64,000 nt of DNA from an uncultured Eubacteriales bacterium (GTDB lineage Bacteria; Bacillota; Clostridia; Christensenellales; CAG-138). Location: positions 137,774 through 201,773 of the forward strand of contig UQYI01000001.1 in the NCBI GenBank assembly GCA_900545265.1, in the 5' to 3' direction. The notes below the pieces were generated by a model, which worked only from the letters and a program-made list of their open reading frames with translations, ran no database searches and had not been told where the DNA came from. Each line of letters starts with the position of its first letter. The first letter of the stretch is position 1. Of the stretch, positions 7,027 through 15,787 are shown piece by piece. A program made the translations under genes and the position numbers.

Positions 7027-8390
7027 GGGGCCTCCTGTCCGCTGCTCCCGGGGGACGCCTGCACCCCCGGATCCGTGGGGAACTGGTTGGGGTCTACCGG
7101 GGCCGGGCTGCCCAGGTTGGGGGGCTCTATGGTCCCCGTCTGAGTGGGCGCCGGGGAAGGTGTAGCCGTGGGGATGGGCGTGGCCGTGGGGCCTGCTTCA
7201 TCTGCACTGGGCTCCTCATAATACAGGAAGCGGATACCGCTCTTGAGCTGGATCTGCCGGTCTGCCGCCCGGATGACGGCAGTCTTGTCATCGGCGCAGA
7301 GGATCTCGATCTTGATGGGGCTGTAGCCGTTCCCCGTATACACATACAGATACGGTACGCCGCCGTTGAAGTAGATGCCGTCCACCGGTACGGCGGTGCC
7401 GCTGCCCGTATAGTGGATGCTCAGATCCATGGTGCGGTTCTCCAGCACCTGCAGGGAATCCTCCTCCACTTCCAGAATGTACAGCACATAGCTTTCGGAG
7501 GGCTTTTCTGCCACCACCCGGCCGGAAAACACCTTATCCTGATGAGAGACCTGCATATCGTACTTCTCCCCCACCACAAAGCGGTGGGCTTCATCCCCCC
7601 TTACGGTAAAGGCGATGTAAAAGCCGCTTGGCTCCACAATGCGGAACAGCCCGTTCCCTGTGGTGGAACTGAGAGGGGAGGAAGCGGTCTTTCGCACCTG
7701 CGAAGCGCTGAGGGAGAGGATGTTCATGGCCGTTTCATAACCGTCCAGATGGAAGGAGATATAGCCTGAGCCGCCGTTGTTCAGCAGCGTGCTCTGGGCG
7801 GAAAAGGAGCTTTTCAGCCGGTCCAGTATCTCGTAATTGGCCGTCAGAGCCGCATCTGCCGGGGTGATCTCCCGCATATAGGTCTCCCGGGCGGTGAGCA
7901 GCGCCTGCAGTTCATCCGCCAGAGTCATATAGTTGTATTGGGAATCCCCCATGGCCGCCTGGGTCATCTTTTCCATGGTCTGCTCGATCTGGGCGTTATA
8001 GGCCGACACCTCCTGGGGCAGGGTGACCGTGTCAGAGGAGGCCAGCTTCAAAAGCGTGATCTGCTGCCGGTATATCTTCTGGGACTGGGAAAGTATTTCC
8101 GAAAGGTGGGAGATATAGTCCTTGCCGTACAGCAGTGCTACGGGCTGCTGGTTTTCCACATACTCCCCTTCTCCCACCAGATAGCGAAGGCTGCTGTACT
8201 CCGGCGCCTCCACCACGGTCTCCTTGCGGATGACTACGCCGGTAAAAGCCACGTCCGCCTCTACCGTATCCGAAGAAAGACGTCCCGTGGAAGGATTCAG
8301 TATCTTATACCCCAAATAGGCCCCGATGATCAGCACCGGGACCAGAAGCAGCATATAAAAGCGCAGCTTGAATTTTCTTTTGCCAGCCAA
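7023..8390 (-). CDS. HlyD-like single-pass envelope protein with Pro/Thr-rich tail
   Basis: A 455-residue protein with a basic N-terminus, one membrane segment (FYMLLLVPVLIIGAYLGYKI, about residues 10-30), then an adaptor-like body: a biotinyl-lipoyl-like half motif (AFTGVVIRKETVVEAP...GEGEYVENQQPVALLY), a helical region (about 100-200) and beta-barrel segments. The C-terminal 60 residues are Pro/Thr/Ser-rich (PTATPIPTATPSPAPTQ). It resembles HlyD adaptors, yet no ABC transporter or outer-membrane partner is adjacent. It sits in the division cluster just before yggS and sepF, so an envelope or division role is inferred, not shown. Confidence 0.75.
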   Translation of the reverse strand: MAGKRKFKLRFYMLLLVPVLIIGAYLGYKILNPSTGRLSSDTVEADVAFTGVVIRKETVVEAPEYSSLRYLVGEGEYVENQQPVALLYGKDYISHLSEILSQSQKIYRQQITLLKLASSDTVTLPQEVSAYNAQIEQTMEKMTQAAMGDSQYNYMTLADELQALLTARETYMREITPADAALTANYEILDRLKSSFSAQSTLLNNGGSGYISFHLDGYETAMNILSLSASQVRKTASSPLSSTTGNGLFRIVEPSGFYIAFTVRGDEAHRFVVGEKYDMQVSHQDKVFSGRVVAEKPSESYVLYILEVEEDSLQVLENRTMDLSIHYTGSGTAVPVDGIYFNGGVPYLYVYTGNGYSPIKIEILCADDKTAVIRAADRQIQLKSGIRFLYYEEPSADEAGPTATPIPTATPSPAPTQTGTIEPPNLGSPAPVDPNQFPTDPGVQASPGSSGQEAP

Positions 8391-8432
8391 AGGCTCACCT
8401 CATTCCGTTTTTTCGGGGAACGGCGCCGGGGA

Positions 8433-9713
8433 TCAGTCCAGAGCGCCCGCCCAGCCGTCCAGCAGGGAGCCCATCTGCTTTCTGACTCCCTTTACCCGGC
8501 CCACCATGGCGCAGCTGAGGCAGCTGCCCGAAAGGATCCGGGGGATGACGGCCTGTATTTTATCCATTGTAACACACTCGATGGCCTTTAGCGTAGCCTC
8601 TATTGCGTATTCTTTGTTTTGTAAAAGTAAACTTTTTCCCAAAGCGTTCATAAAGGCGCTGCATCCTTCCATGCCCATAAGGAAGCTGCCCCGCAGCTGG
8701 TTCCTGCAAAGAAGGAATTCCCTCTCCGTAACGCCGTGCAGGCGGATATCCTCCAGCTCCTGCAAAATGAGCTCCAGAGCCAAAGGCGCCTGCTTGGGGG
8801 AACTGCCTGCATAAATGCACAGGGAGCCCGTATCCCGGTAAGCCATGGGGTAGCTGTATACGCTGTAGGCCAGCCCCCGTTCCTCCCGCACCTTCTGGAA
8901 CAGCCGGGAGGACATGCTTCCCCCCAGTATGTTGCTGAGCACCGCCTGGGCATAATACGCCTCGCAGCTGCTCTTGAAGCCCGGGAGCACCAGACAGGTG
9001 TTCACCTGTTCCGTATCCCGCTCCCGGAAGATCCAGGGCCGCCGTCCGGCGGGCGCTCCTTCCGTCATCAGGTCTCTTTTTCCCGCGGGCACATCCGCAA
9101 AGGCCTTCTCTATCATGGCCGTCAAGGCCCGGGGCTCAAAGCTCCCGGCGCAGGCAATGACCATGTTCCCCCCCGTATAACGGGCGCCCATATAGGCTTC
9201 AATCTGCTGCCGGGTCAGGGCGGCCACGGTCTCCCGGGTGCCCAGCACGGTCTTTTCCAGCACGGTGCCCCGGTAAAAGTCGCTGCCGGCGGTCTCGAAG
9301 CACAGATCCTCCGGGCTGTCCTCGCTCATGCCGATCTCCTCGATGACCACCTGCTTCTCCCGCTCCATGCAGTCTTCCTCAAAAGCGGAGTGCAGCAGGA
9401 TGTCCGAAAGGATATCCACGGCCAGGGGCAGGTCGCTGTCCAGCACCTTGGCATAAAAGCAGGTGCATTCCTTGGCGGTAAAGGCGTTCAGGTTGCCGCC
9501 GACGGCGTCCATCTCTACGGCTATATCCCGTGCGGAACGCTTTTTTGTGCCCTTGAACACCATGTGCTCGATAAAGTGGCTGATGCCGTTGTTTTCTTCC
9601 GTTTCATACACGGAGCCGGCGTTGACCCATACGCCCATGGATACGCAGCGGGTGTTCTCCATGGGCAGCAGGATCAGCCGCAGGCCGTTGGGCAGGGTGG
9701 TTTGTGTGATCAT
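8433..9713 (-). CDS. M16-family zinc peptidase (processing-peptidase type)
   Basis: A 426-residue insulinase-type metallopeptidase. The inverted zinc motif HFIEH is at residues 46-50 with the distal glutamate in a typical position (EEDCMEREKQVVIEEI). The C-terminal half-domain has the family segment LPGFKSSCEAYYAQAVLSNILGGSMSSRLFQ. The start is the ATG at 9713 (MITQTTLPNGLRL), with AAGGAGA eight bases upstream; longer readings lack family similarity. It follows pnp, as in Bacillus (mlpA). Its substrate is unknown. Confidence 0.92.
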   Translation of the reverse strand: MITQTTLPNGLRLILLPMENTRCVSMGVWVNAGSVYETEENNGISHFIEHMVFKGTKKRSARDIAVEMDAVGGNLNAFTAKECTCFYAKVLDSDLPLAVDILSDILLHSAFEEDCMEREKQVVIEEIGMSEDSPEDLCFETAGSDFYRGTVLEKTVLGTRETVAALTRQQIEAYMGARYTGGNMVIACAGSFEPRALTAMIEKAFADVPAGKRDLMTEGAPAGRRPWIFRERDTEQVNTCLVLPGFKSSCEAYYAQAVLSNILGGSMSSRLFQKVREERGLAYSVYSYPMAYRDTGSLCIYAGSSPKQAPLALELILQELEDIRLHGVTEREFLLCRNQLRGSFLMGMEGCSAFMNALGKSLLLQNKEYAIEATLKAIECVTMDKIQAVIPRILSGSCLSCAMVGRVKGVRKQMGSLLDGWAGALD

Positions 9714-9807
9714 TGCGTCATTCTCCTTTTGGATAGCATGCCCCGGAAAGAAAGTATCTTTCCCTCCGGCGGAAACAGCCTTTTTTCGCCCGGAAAGGGC
9801 GGTTACG

Positions 9808-9839
9808 AAAAAGGAGCGCAATGGGTCTCATTGCGCCCC
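9808..9839 (-). terminator. Intrinsic terminator after pnp
   Basis: Minus-strand GCGCAATG/CATTGCGC stem with an AGACC-type loop, followed by CTCCTTTTTC. It lies between pnp and the M16 peptidase gene. Confidence 0.75.
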
Positions 9840-9857
9840 CGGTATGCGGTTCTGTGC

Positions 9858-11969
9858 TTACTTGCCTTCGCCCTTGCCCTCTTCTTCGGGGAGCAGGCCC
9901 TTGCGGTCCAGGCTGATCTTGCCGGTCTTGGGATCGATCTCGATGACCCGCACCAGCACCTTGTCGCCCAGGTTCATTACGTCTTCCACTTTGTTGACCC
10001 GCTTCTTGTCCATGCGGGAAATGTGGAGCAGGCCGTCCTTGCCGGGCGTCAGGTTGATGAATGCGCCGAAGGTCTGGATGTTGACCACGGTGCCCAGATA
10101 CACCTCGCCCACCTCGATATCCTTCACGATGGAATCGATGATGCCCTTGGCTTCCTTGGCGGCCGCTTCGTCGGGAGAGGCGATGAACACGGAGCCGTCG
10201 TCCTCAATGTCGATCTTTACGCCGGTCTGGGCAATGATGCCGTTGATGGTCTTGCCGCCGCTGCCGATGACCTCGCGGATCTTATCGGGATGGATCTTGA
10301 AGGAGATGATCCGGGGCGCATAGGGGGACATATTCTCCCGGGGAGCGGGCAGACACTCGGCCATCTTGTCCAGAATGAACATACGGCCCCGGTTGGCCTG
10401 CGCCAGCGCACGGGTGAGGATCTCCTCGTTGATGCCCTTGATCTTGATATCCATCTGGATGGCGGTGATGCCGTCACGGGTGCCGGCTACCTTAAAGTCC
10501 ATGTCGCCCAGGAAGTCTTCCAGACCCTGGATATCGGTCATAACGGCGATGTTGCCGGTCTCGGTATCCTGAATGAGACCCATGGCTACGCCCGCAACGG
10601 GCTTTTTGATGGGTACGCCCGCATCCATCAGGGCCAGCGTGCTGGCGCAGATGGAAGCCTGAGAGGTGGAACCGTTGGAGGAAATGACCTCGCTGACCAG
10701 CCGCATGCAATAGGGGAATTCCTCCTCGGAGGGCAGCACGGGGAGCAGCGCACGCTCTGCCAGAGCGCCGTGGCCGATCTCGCGGCGGCCGGGGCTGCGG
10801 ACGGGGCGGGTCTCGCCGGTGCTGTAGGGAGGCATGTTATACTGGTGCATATAGCGCTTGCCCGTTTCGGTGCCGATGCCGTCCAGCATCTGGCCTTCGG
10901 AAAGGGTGCCCAGCGTGGCAATGGTCATGACCTGGGTCTGGCCCCGGGTGAACACGGCGCTGCCGTGGGTGCGCTCCAGCAGGCCGGTCTCGCACCAGAT
11001 GGGGCGGATCTCCTCCTGGGTACGGCCGTCAGGACGGATGTTGAGATCCAGTATCTTTTTGCGCATGACTTCCTTGGTCATGGCATACAGGATATCGTCC
11101 ATATCCTTGCCCTCTTCGGGGTAGGCTTCGTCCAGAGCCTCGTGGACTTCCTTCTTGACCTGCTCGGTACGCTCTTCCCGCTCATGACGGTCAAAGGTGT
11201 CCATCTGCCAGACGACCTTGTCCATGGCCAGCTCGCGAACCCTGGCAGTGAGCTCTTCGGAAGCATGGTGAATGTTTACGGGCATTTTCTCCTTGCCCAC
11301 ATCCTGCTGGATGCCGGCAATGAAGTCTACGATCTGCTTGATGTATTCATGGCCGAAAAGAATGGCCTTGAGCATCTCCTCTTCGGAGATCTCCTGGGCA
11401 CCGGCCTCCACCATCATGACGGCGTCCTTGGTGCCGGCCACGGTCAGGTGCAGGCGGCTCTTGGCCCGCTCCTCCACACCGGGGTTAAGCACGTACTTCC
11501 CGTCTACATAGCCCACGACCACACCGGCGATGGGGCCCATGAAGGGGGCGTTGGAGATGGACAGGGCAATGGACGCGCCCAGCATGGCGATGATATCGGG
11601 CTGCACGTCCTGATCTACGCTCAGCACGGTGGCGATGACCTGGATATCGTTATAGAATCCCTTGGGGAACAGGGGCCGCAGGGGACGGTCGATAAGGCGG
11701 CAGGCCAGGATCGCCTTTTCGGAGGGACGGCCTTCCCGCTTGATGAAGCCGCCGGGGATCTTGCCCACGGCATACATCTTCTCTTCAAATTCTACGCTGA
11801 GGGGCAGAAAATCCACGCCGGGGCGGGGCTCCTTGGCCACCGTAGCGCATACCAGCACGGCGGTGCCGCCGCAGCGGACCAGACAGGATCCCCCTGCCTG
11901 CTCGGCATACTTTCCGGTCTCAACGACCAGCTTGCGGTCGCCGACCATGGTTTCAAAGGTTCTGAACAT
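9858..11969 (-). CDS. pnp: Polyribonucleotide nucleotidyltransferase (PNPase)
   Basis: A 703-residue phosphorolytic 3'-5' exoribonuclease of normal length. It has two RNase PH domains (the first from LVVETGKYAEQAGGSCLVR; the second with FTRGQTQVMTIATLGT and PVRSPGRREIGHGALAERAL), a KH domain (IREVIGSGGKTINGI, about residues 565-625) and a C-terminal S1 domain (VGEVYLGTVVNIQTFGAFI). The start MFRTFETMVGDRKL has AGAGGAAA upstream. It follows rpsO with two hairpins between, as in many bacteria where the pnp leader is processed. Confidence 0.97.
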   Translation of the reverse strand: MFRTFETMVGDRKLVVETGKYAEQAGGSCLVRCGGTAVLVCATVAKEPRPGVDFLPLSVEFEEKMYAVGKIPGGFIKREGRPSEKAILACRLIDRPLRPLFPKGFYNDIQVIATVLSVDQDVQPDIIAMLGASIALSISNAPFMGPIAGVVVGYVDGKYVLNPGVEERAKSRLHLTVAGTKDAVMMVEAGAQEISEEEMLKAILFGHEYIKQIVDFIAGIQQDVGKEKMPVNIHHASEELTARVRELAMDKVVWQMDTFDRHEREERTEQVKKEVHEALDEAYPEEGKDMDDILYAMTKEVMRKKILDLNIRPDGRTQEEIRPIWCETGLLERTHGSAVFTRGQTQVMTIATLGTLSEGQMLDGIGTETGKRYMHQYNMPPYSTGETRPVRSPGRREIGHGALAERALLPVLPSEEEFPYCMRLVSEVISSNGSTSQASICASTLALMDAGVPIKKPVAGVAMGLIQDTETGNIAVMTDIQGLEDFLGDMDFKVAGTRDGITAIQMDIKIKGINEEILTRALAQANRGRMFILDKMAECLPAPRENMSPYAPRIISFKIHPDKIREVIGSGGKTINGIIAQTGVKIDIEDDGSVFIASPDEAAAKEAKGIIDSIVKDIEVGEVYLGTVVNIQTFGAFINLTPGKDGLLHISRMDKKRVNKVEDVMNLGDKVLVRVIEIDPKTGKISLDRKGLLPEEEGKGEGK

Positions 11970-12025
11970 TCTTTATATTTCCTCTTTCTTAATTGATTCC
12001 TGCTTCAAGGCCCTTCCGGGCGTGA

Positions 12026-12065
12026 GAAAAACGCCTCCCGGGGAGGATACGGAAGATCCGGGAGC
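12026..12065 (-). terminator. Hairpin in the pnp leader (attenuator or processing site)
   Basis: Minus-strand CTCCCGG/CCGGGAG 7-base arms 16 bases apart, followed by GCGTTTTTCTC. It lies about 60 bases before the pnp start, so it could attenuate pnp or serve as an RNase III site as in other pnp leaders. Confidence 0.5.
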
Positions 12066-12131
12066 TACAGCCGCTCTCAAAAGCAGACACACGCATACAG
12101 GTGCCGCCGTCTGTTTTTGAGATCGCTATAG

Positions 12132-12169
12132 AAAGCAAGGCGGGTGTGTTGCAACCCGCCCTGTGCTTT
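12132..12169 (-). terminator. Hairpin terminator after rpsO
   Basis: A long minus-strand stem (AAGCA...GGCGGGT/ACCCGCC...TGCTT) starts just after the rpsO stop. The following run of T is short (TTTCTATAG), so termination may be partial. Confidence 0.6.
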
Positions 12170-12174
12170 TGCCC

Positions 12175-12429
12175 TTACTTTCTCAGATTCAATGCAGCCA
12201 GGATAGCCCTGTATCTCTCGATATCCTTTTCCTTCAGGTAGTTGAGAAGGCCCCTGCGCTGACCGACCATCTTCAGCAGACCGCGGCGGCTGTGGTGGTC
12301 GTTCTTATTGACGGACAGATGCTCGTTGAGGTGGTTGATCCGTGCGGTGAGCAGTGCGATCTGCACCTCGGGGGAACCGGTGTCACCCTCGTGGATGGCA
12401 TACTTGGCGATGATTTCCTGTTTGGTCAT
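12175..12429 (-). CDS. rpsO: 30S ribosomal protein uS15
   Basis: An 84-residue ribosomal protein S15, slightly shorter than the usual 88-89. Typical segments are MTKQEIIAKYAIHEGDTGSPE, INHLNEHLSVNKNDHHSRRGLL and GLLNYLKEKDIERYRAIL. The start at 12429 has GGAGG upstream; the longer reading frame has no S15 similarity before it. It lies between ribF and pnp, the standard order. Confidence 0.97.
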   Translation of the reverse strand: MTKQEIIAKYAIHEGDTGSPEVQIALLTARINHLNEHLSVNKNDHHSRRGLLKMVGQRRGLLNYLKEKDIERYRAILAALNLRK

Positions 12430-12577
12430 AGTATATATCCTCCATAATTTGATCCCCGCAAACTGCGCCTGAGCCAATGTCCATAGGGCACGGAGAAACG
12501 CAAAAGCCCAGTAAGCGGTTTAACCTTTAGAATAGTAGCACAACAGATCGAAAAAGTAAACCGTTTTTTGCTTATTA

Positions 12578-13462
12578 TCAAAAACTTTTTTGTTTTGCCG
12601 CCGCCTGCGCCGCATCCCGGGCGATCTGCTCCTTCAGCGCTTCCAGTGAGGAAAACGTCCTCTCCTCCCGGATCCGGCTCAAAAGCTCCACCTCCAGCAC
12701 CCGGCCATACAGATCCACCCGCTCTCCCAGCAGGTGGGTCTCCACGGTGCGCTTTTTCCCCTCTACGGTGGGGTTGCAGCCTATGTTGGTCACGGCGGCA
12801 TAGCTTTCTTCCCCTGCCCGGGCCCGGGCGGCGTATACCCCGTCCGGGGGCAGCAGATAGCGGCCGTACTCCATATTGGCTGTAGGAAAGCCGATGGTGC
12901 GCCCTATATGCCGGTTGGCCACCACGGCCCCCCTCAGGGTATAAGGCCGGGTGAGCATCTGCTCCGCTTCCTCCAGACGCCCGGCCAGCAGGGCTTCCCG
13001 TATGCGGGAGCTGGATACGGGGCTGCCGTCAAGGAGCACCGGCTCCAGAATATCCACGGCGATCCCCACAGCCTGTCCCAGCTGCCGGAGGGTATCCCCC
13101 GTGCCTGCGCCTGCCCGGCCGAAGGTATAGTTGAATCCGGCTACCAGCCCCTTTACGGGGAAGCGTTCCTGCAGGTATGCCAGGAAGGCTTCCGGCGACA
13201 GACCGGCAAAGTCCCGGGTGAAAGGGATCATCTCCACCCGTTCCATACCCAGAGCCAGCATCCAGTCCCGGCGCTGTTCCGCCGTGGAAAGATACCGGAC
13301 TTCCCTGCCGAATATCTCTGCCGGGTGATTCAAAAAGCAGAAAGCCATGGGCCGCCCGCCCAGTTTCCGGGCCAGCGCCGCCGTCCTTTGCAGCAGGGCC
13401 TGATGCCCTCTGTGTACCCCGTCAAACATGCCCAGGGCAATGACAAAGCCGTTATCCTGCAT
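12578..13462 (-). CDS. ribF: Bifunctional riboflavin kinase / FAD synthetase
   Basis: A 294-residue enzyme that phosphorylates riboflavin to FMN and adenylates FMN to FAD. The N-terminal nucleotidyltransferase domain has GMFDGVHRGHQALL (about residues 11-24) and SSSRIREALLAGRLEEA. The C-terminal kinase domain has GRTIGFPTANMEY and GVYAARARAGEESYAAVTNIGCNPTV. The gene lies eight bases after truB. The AGAAGGA site is almost against the ATG, an unusual spacing, so translation may rely on coupling to truB. Confidence 0.95.
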   Translation of the reverse strand: MQDNGFVIALGMFDGVHRGHQALLQRTAALARKLGGRPMAFCFLNHPAEIFGREVRYLSTAEQRRDWMLALGMERVEMIPFTRDFAGLSPEAFLAYLQERFPVKGLVAGFNYTFGRAGAGTGDTLRQLGQAVGIAVDILEPVLLDGSPVSSSRIREALLAGRLEEAEQMLTRPYTLRGAVVANRHIGRTIGFPTANMEYGRYLLPPDGVYAARARAGEESYAAVTNIGCNPTVEGKKRTVETHLLGERVDLYGRVLEVELLSRIREERTFSSLEALKEQIARDAAQAAAKQKSF

Positions 13463-13470
13463 ATCCTTCT

Positions 13471-14346
13471 TTATTCGTCATACAGATGCACCCGCAGGCG
13501 CACCTGCCTGTTCTCCACCTGCCCGATGCCCATGAACCTGTCCCCGCAGTACAGGCGCACCGTTTCCACAGGGAGCTTGCCCACATAGGTGGGCAGACCG
13601 TTTCTGGCAGGCTGAAACCGTTCCGCCGGCAGTTTCAGGGCGGGCATATAGCCCAGAGCCGCCTCACAGGTGAGCAGCGCCTTTTCTGCCTGTCCTTCTT
13701 CCGCCAGCGCCCGAAGCGCCTCCAGCGTATGGGCGCTTTCTATGGAAAAGGGTCCGGAAGCCGTCCGCAGGAGCATACCCATGCAGGCGCAGCCCCCCGC
13801 TGCCCGCCCCATGTCGTGGCACAGGGTGCGCACATAGGTGCCCCGGGAGCAGGTGACTTCCATCAGATAGCGGTTTTCGCCGGTCTGTTCCAGCAGCTCC
13901 AGGCGGCTTATGGTCACGGGGCGCAGCTTTTCCGGTATCTCCTTCCCGGCCAGCGCCAGATCATACAGCTTTTTGCCGCCGCTTTTCAGGGCGGAATAGG
14001 CCGGGGCCTGCTGGATGATCTCCCCCCGGAACCGAGGCAGCAGCCCCTCCAGCTCCTGCCGGGACAGATTCTTTTCCGTCCGGTCCGTTACCCGGCCGTA
14101 TACATCCTGCGTATCCGTTTCCCTGCCGAAAAGCAGTTCAAAGCGATAGGTCTTTTCCTTATCCACCAGATAGTCGAACAGCCTTACCGCCCGGCCCACA
14201 CACACGGGCAGCACCCCGGCCGCCCCGGGATCCAGCGTGCCCAGATGGCCCACCCGCTTTTCCTGAAACAGGCGGCGGATATCCCCCACCACATCGCTGG
14301 AGGACATGCCCGGGGGCTTCAATACGGAAACTATGCCTTCTTTCAT
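13471..14346 (-). CDS. truB: tRNA pseudouridine-55 synthase
   Basis: A 291-residue TruB. It makes pseudouridine 55 in the tRNA T loop. The catalytic aspartate is D39 in GHLGTLDPGAAGVLPVCVG, and the ATP-independent family motif KEKTYRFELLFGRETDTQD follows. The C-terminal part is a PUA-like domain. It overlaps nrnA by four bases (ATGA) and precedes ribF by eight bases. Confidence 0.96.
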   Translation of the reverse strand: MKEGIVSVLKPPGMSSSDVVGDIRRLFQEKRVGHLGTLDPGAAGVLPVCVGRAVRLFDYLVDKEKTYRFELLFGRETDTQDVYGRVTDRTEKNLSRQELEGLLPRFRGEIIQQAPAYSALKSGGKKLYDLALAGKEIPEKLRPVTISRLELLEQTGENRYLMEVTCSRGTYVRTLCHDMGRAAGGCACMGMLLRTASGPFSIESAHTLEALRALAEEGQAEKALLTCEAALGYMPALKLPAERFQPARNGLPTYVGKLPVETVRLYCGDRFMGIGQVENRQVRLRVHLYDE

Positions 14347-15332
14347 GGGCGGCTCTCCCTCCAGGCTTCACACAGCACCGCCGACATGCGGCTGCAGGCT
14401 TCCTCCATGGTCATATGCAGCAGGGTGCAGCCTGCCGCCAGCACATGGCCCCCGCCGCCGAACCGGCCCGCCAGCTCCGCCACGTTCAGGCGCCCCTTGC
14501 TCCGCAGGCTCACCTTTAGTCCCTGGGTGCTCTCCCGGATAAAGCAGGCGGCCTCCACCGTCTCTATATCCCGGAGGGTATCGATGATCCCGTCGCAGTC
14601 GGCGCTGACGCCCCCCGCCGCTTCGATCTCCCCCAGGGTGAGGGAGGCCACGGCCACGGTATTTTCTTCGTACAGGGTCATATGTTCCACCGCCCTGGCC
14701 CGCAGGCGGGTCTTGGCCAGCCGTTCCTGCCGGAACAGCAGCTGATTGTATTTGGGCAGATCCAAACCGGCTTCCAGCAGCGCCCCCATGATGCAGAAGG
14801 TGCGCTTTGTGACGGAATCATAGGCAAAGTTCCCCGTATCCGTAGAAAGAGCCGTATACAGGCAGGCCGCCATATCCGCCGTAAGGGGAACGCCCAGTTC
14901 CCGTATGAGCAGATACACCAGTTCCCCGGCGGCGGCGCAGTCTTCCACATAATTCACCCCGGCATACCCCTGCCCCTTGCAGCCGGGGTTGGTGATATGG
15001 TGATCTATACACAGTGTGGGCCGTTCCCCCTCCAGCAGGGAGGCATACAGCCCCGCCCGGTCGGCAGAGGCGCAGTCCACAAAAATAAGGGCCGTATCCG
15101 GCTCCGGCGTCACGGGAGTGCCTACGTGCACCCGGTCTGCTCCGGGCAGAAAGGCATACTTGTGGGGATAGCAGGTCGTGTCGCAGGCCGCCGTCCACTC
15201 CCGTCCCGCCGCTTCCAAAGCCAGTCCCAGAGCCAGCGAAGAGCCCAGCGCGTCCCCGTCGGGAGAAACATGGCACAGGAGCAGAAACCGCCTGTGCTGC
15301 CTGATAAAGGCTGCGGCTTCCCCTGCGCTCAT
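14343..15332 (-). CDS. nrnA: DHH/DHHA1 phosphoesterase, NrnA type (oligoribonuclease / pAp phosphatase)
   Basis: A 329-residue DHH-family phosphoesterase. Metal-binding motifs are HVSPDGDALGSS (D25, D27), FVDCASADR and the DHH at residues 110-112 (IDHHITNPG). The C-terminal DHHA1 domain ends with KGRLNVAELAGRFGGGGHVLAAGC. Such proteins degrade nano-RNA and dephosphorylate pAp. The gene overlaps rbfA and truB by four bases each, so the three are tightly coupled. Confidence 0.93.
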   Translation of the reverse strand: MSAGEAAAFIRQHRRFLLLCHVSPDGDALGSSLALGLALEAAGREWTAACDTTCYPHKYAFLPGADRVHVGTPVTPEPDTALIFVDCASADRAGLYASLLEGERPTLCIDHHITNPGCKGQGYAGVNYVEDCAAAGELVYLLIRELGVPLTADMAACLYTALSTDTGNFAYDSVTKRTFCIMGALLEAGLDLPKYNQLLFRQERLAKTRLRARAVEHMTLYEENTVAVASLTLGEIEAAGGVSADCDGIIDTLRDIETVEAACFIRESTQGLKVSLRSKGRLNVAELAGRFGGGGHVLAAGCTLLHMTMEEACSRMSAVLCEAWRESRP

Positions 15333-15712
15333 GCTTCCGGCGTCCCCTGCTCCCCTTCCTCCTCGTGGGGGATGTGGAGCCGGTTGATCAGGTCGGAGAT
15401 ATGCACGCTGTAGGCGATAGATTCATCCAGCGTGAATTTGAACTTGGGGATGGCCCGGATCTGCATCCGGCGGCCCACCTCCCAGCCGATGTGCCCGGCG
15501 GCCCGGTTCAGGGCGGCCACGGTCTCTTTGCGGGCGTTTTCGTCCGTATCATAGACGCTGACGCTTACCTTGCAGTATTTCAGATCGTTGGTGACCTCCG
15601 CCTCGGTAATGGTGGTCATGGGGGAGATCCGGGGATCCTTCATATCAAACACGATGGCGGCCAGTGTTTTTTTCATTTCCTCGTTTACACGTTCGCCTCT
15701 GTTTTTCGCCAT
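15329..15712 (-). CDS. rbfA: 30S ribosome-binding factor A
   Basis: A 127-residue RbfA with the KH-like core (RVNEEMKKTLAAIVFDMKDPRIS...VTNDLKYCKVSVSVYD) and the closing motif RRMQIRAIPKFKFTLDESIAYS. It assists late 16S rRNA maturation. The start at 15712 has AGGAGG six bases upstream. An intrinsic terminator lies about 20 bases before the start, between infB and rbfA. Confidence 0.95.
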   Translation of the reverse strand: MAKNRGERVNEEMKKTLAAIVFDMKDPRISPMTTITEAEVTNDLKYCKVSVSVYDTDENARKETVAALNRAAGHIGWEVGRRMQIRAIPKFKFTLDESIAYSVHISDLINRLHIPHEEEGEQGTPEA

Positions 15713-15731
15713 AATTTGCCTCCTTCTGTTG

Positions 15732-15760
15732 AAAAAGCGGCGGCTTTTCACCGCCGCTTT
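15732..15760 (-). terminator. Strong intrinsic terminator between infB and rbfA
   Basis: Minus-strand AAAGCGGCGG/CCGCCGCTTTTT with a TGAAAAG-type loop, an almost ideal intrinsic terminator. It splits an operon usually transcribed as one unit and contains no second promoter that I can see. Confidence 0.85.
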
Positions 15761-15787
15761 CGCAGTTGTTTTTCTGTTGCCGAAGGG

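Noticed and set aside
8736..11996. 1086-codon open frame on the plus strand
   Set aside because: It lies opposite the M16 peptidase and pnp genes, has no ribosome binding site and reads as low-complexity His/Gly/Leu sequence typical of the complement of GC-rich genes.
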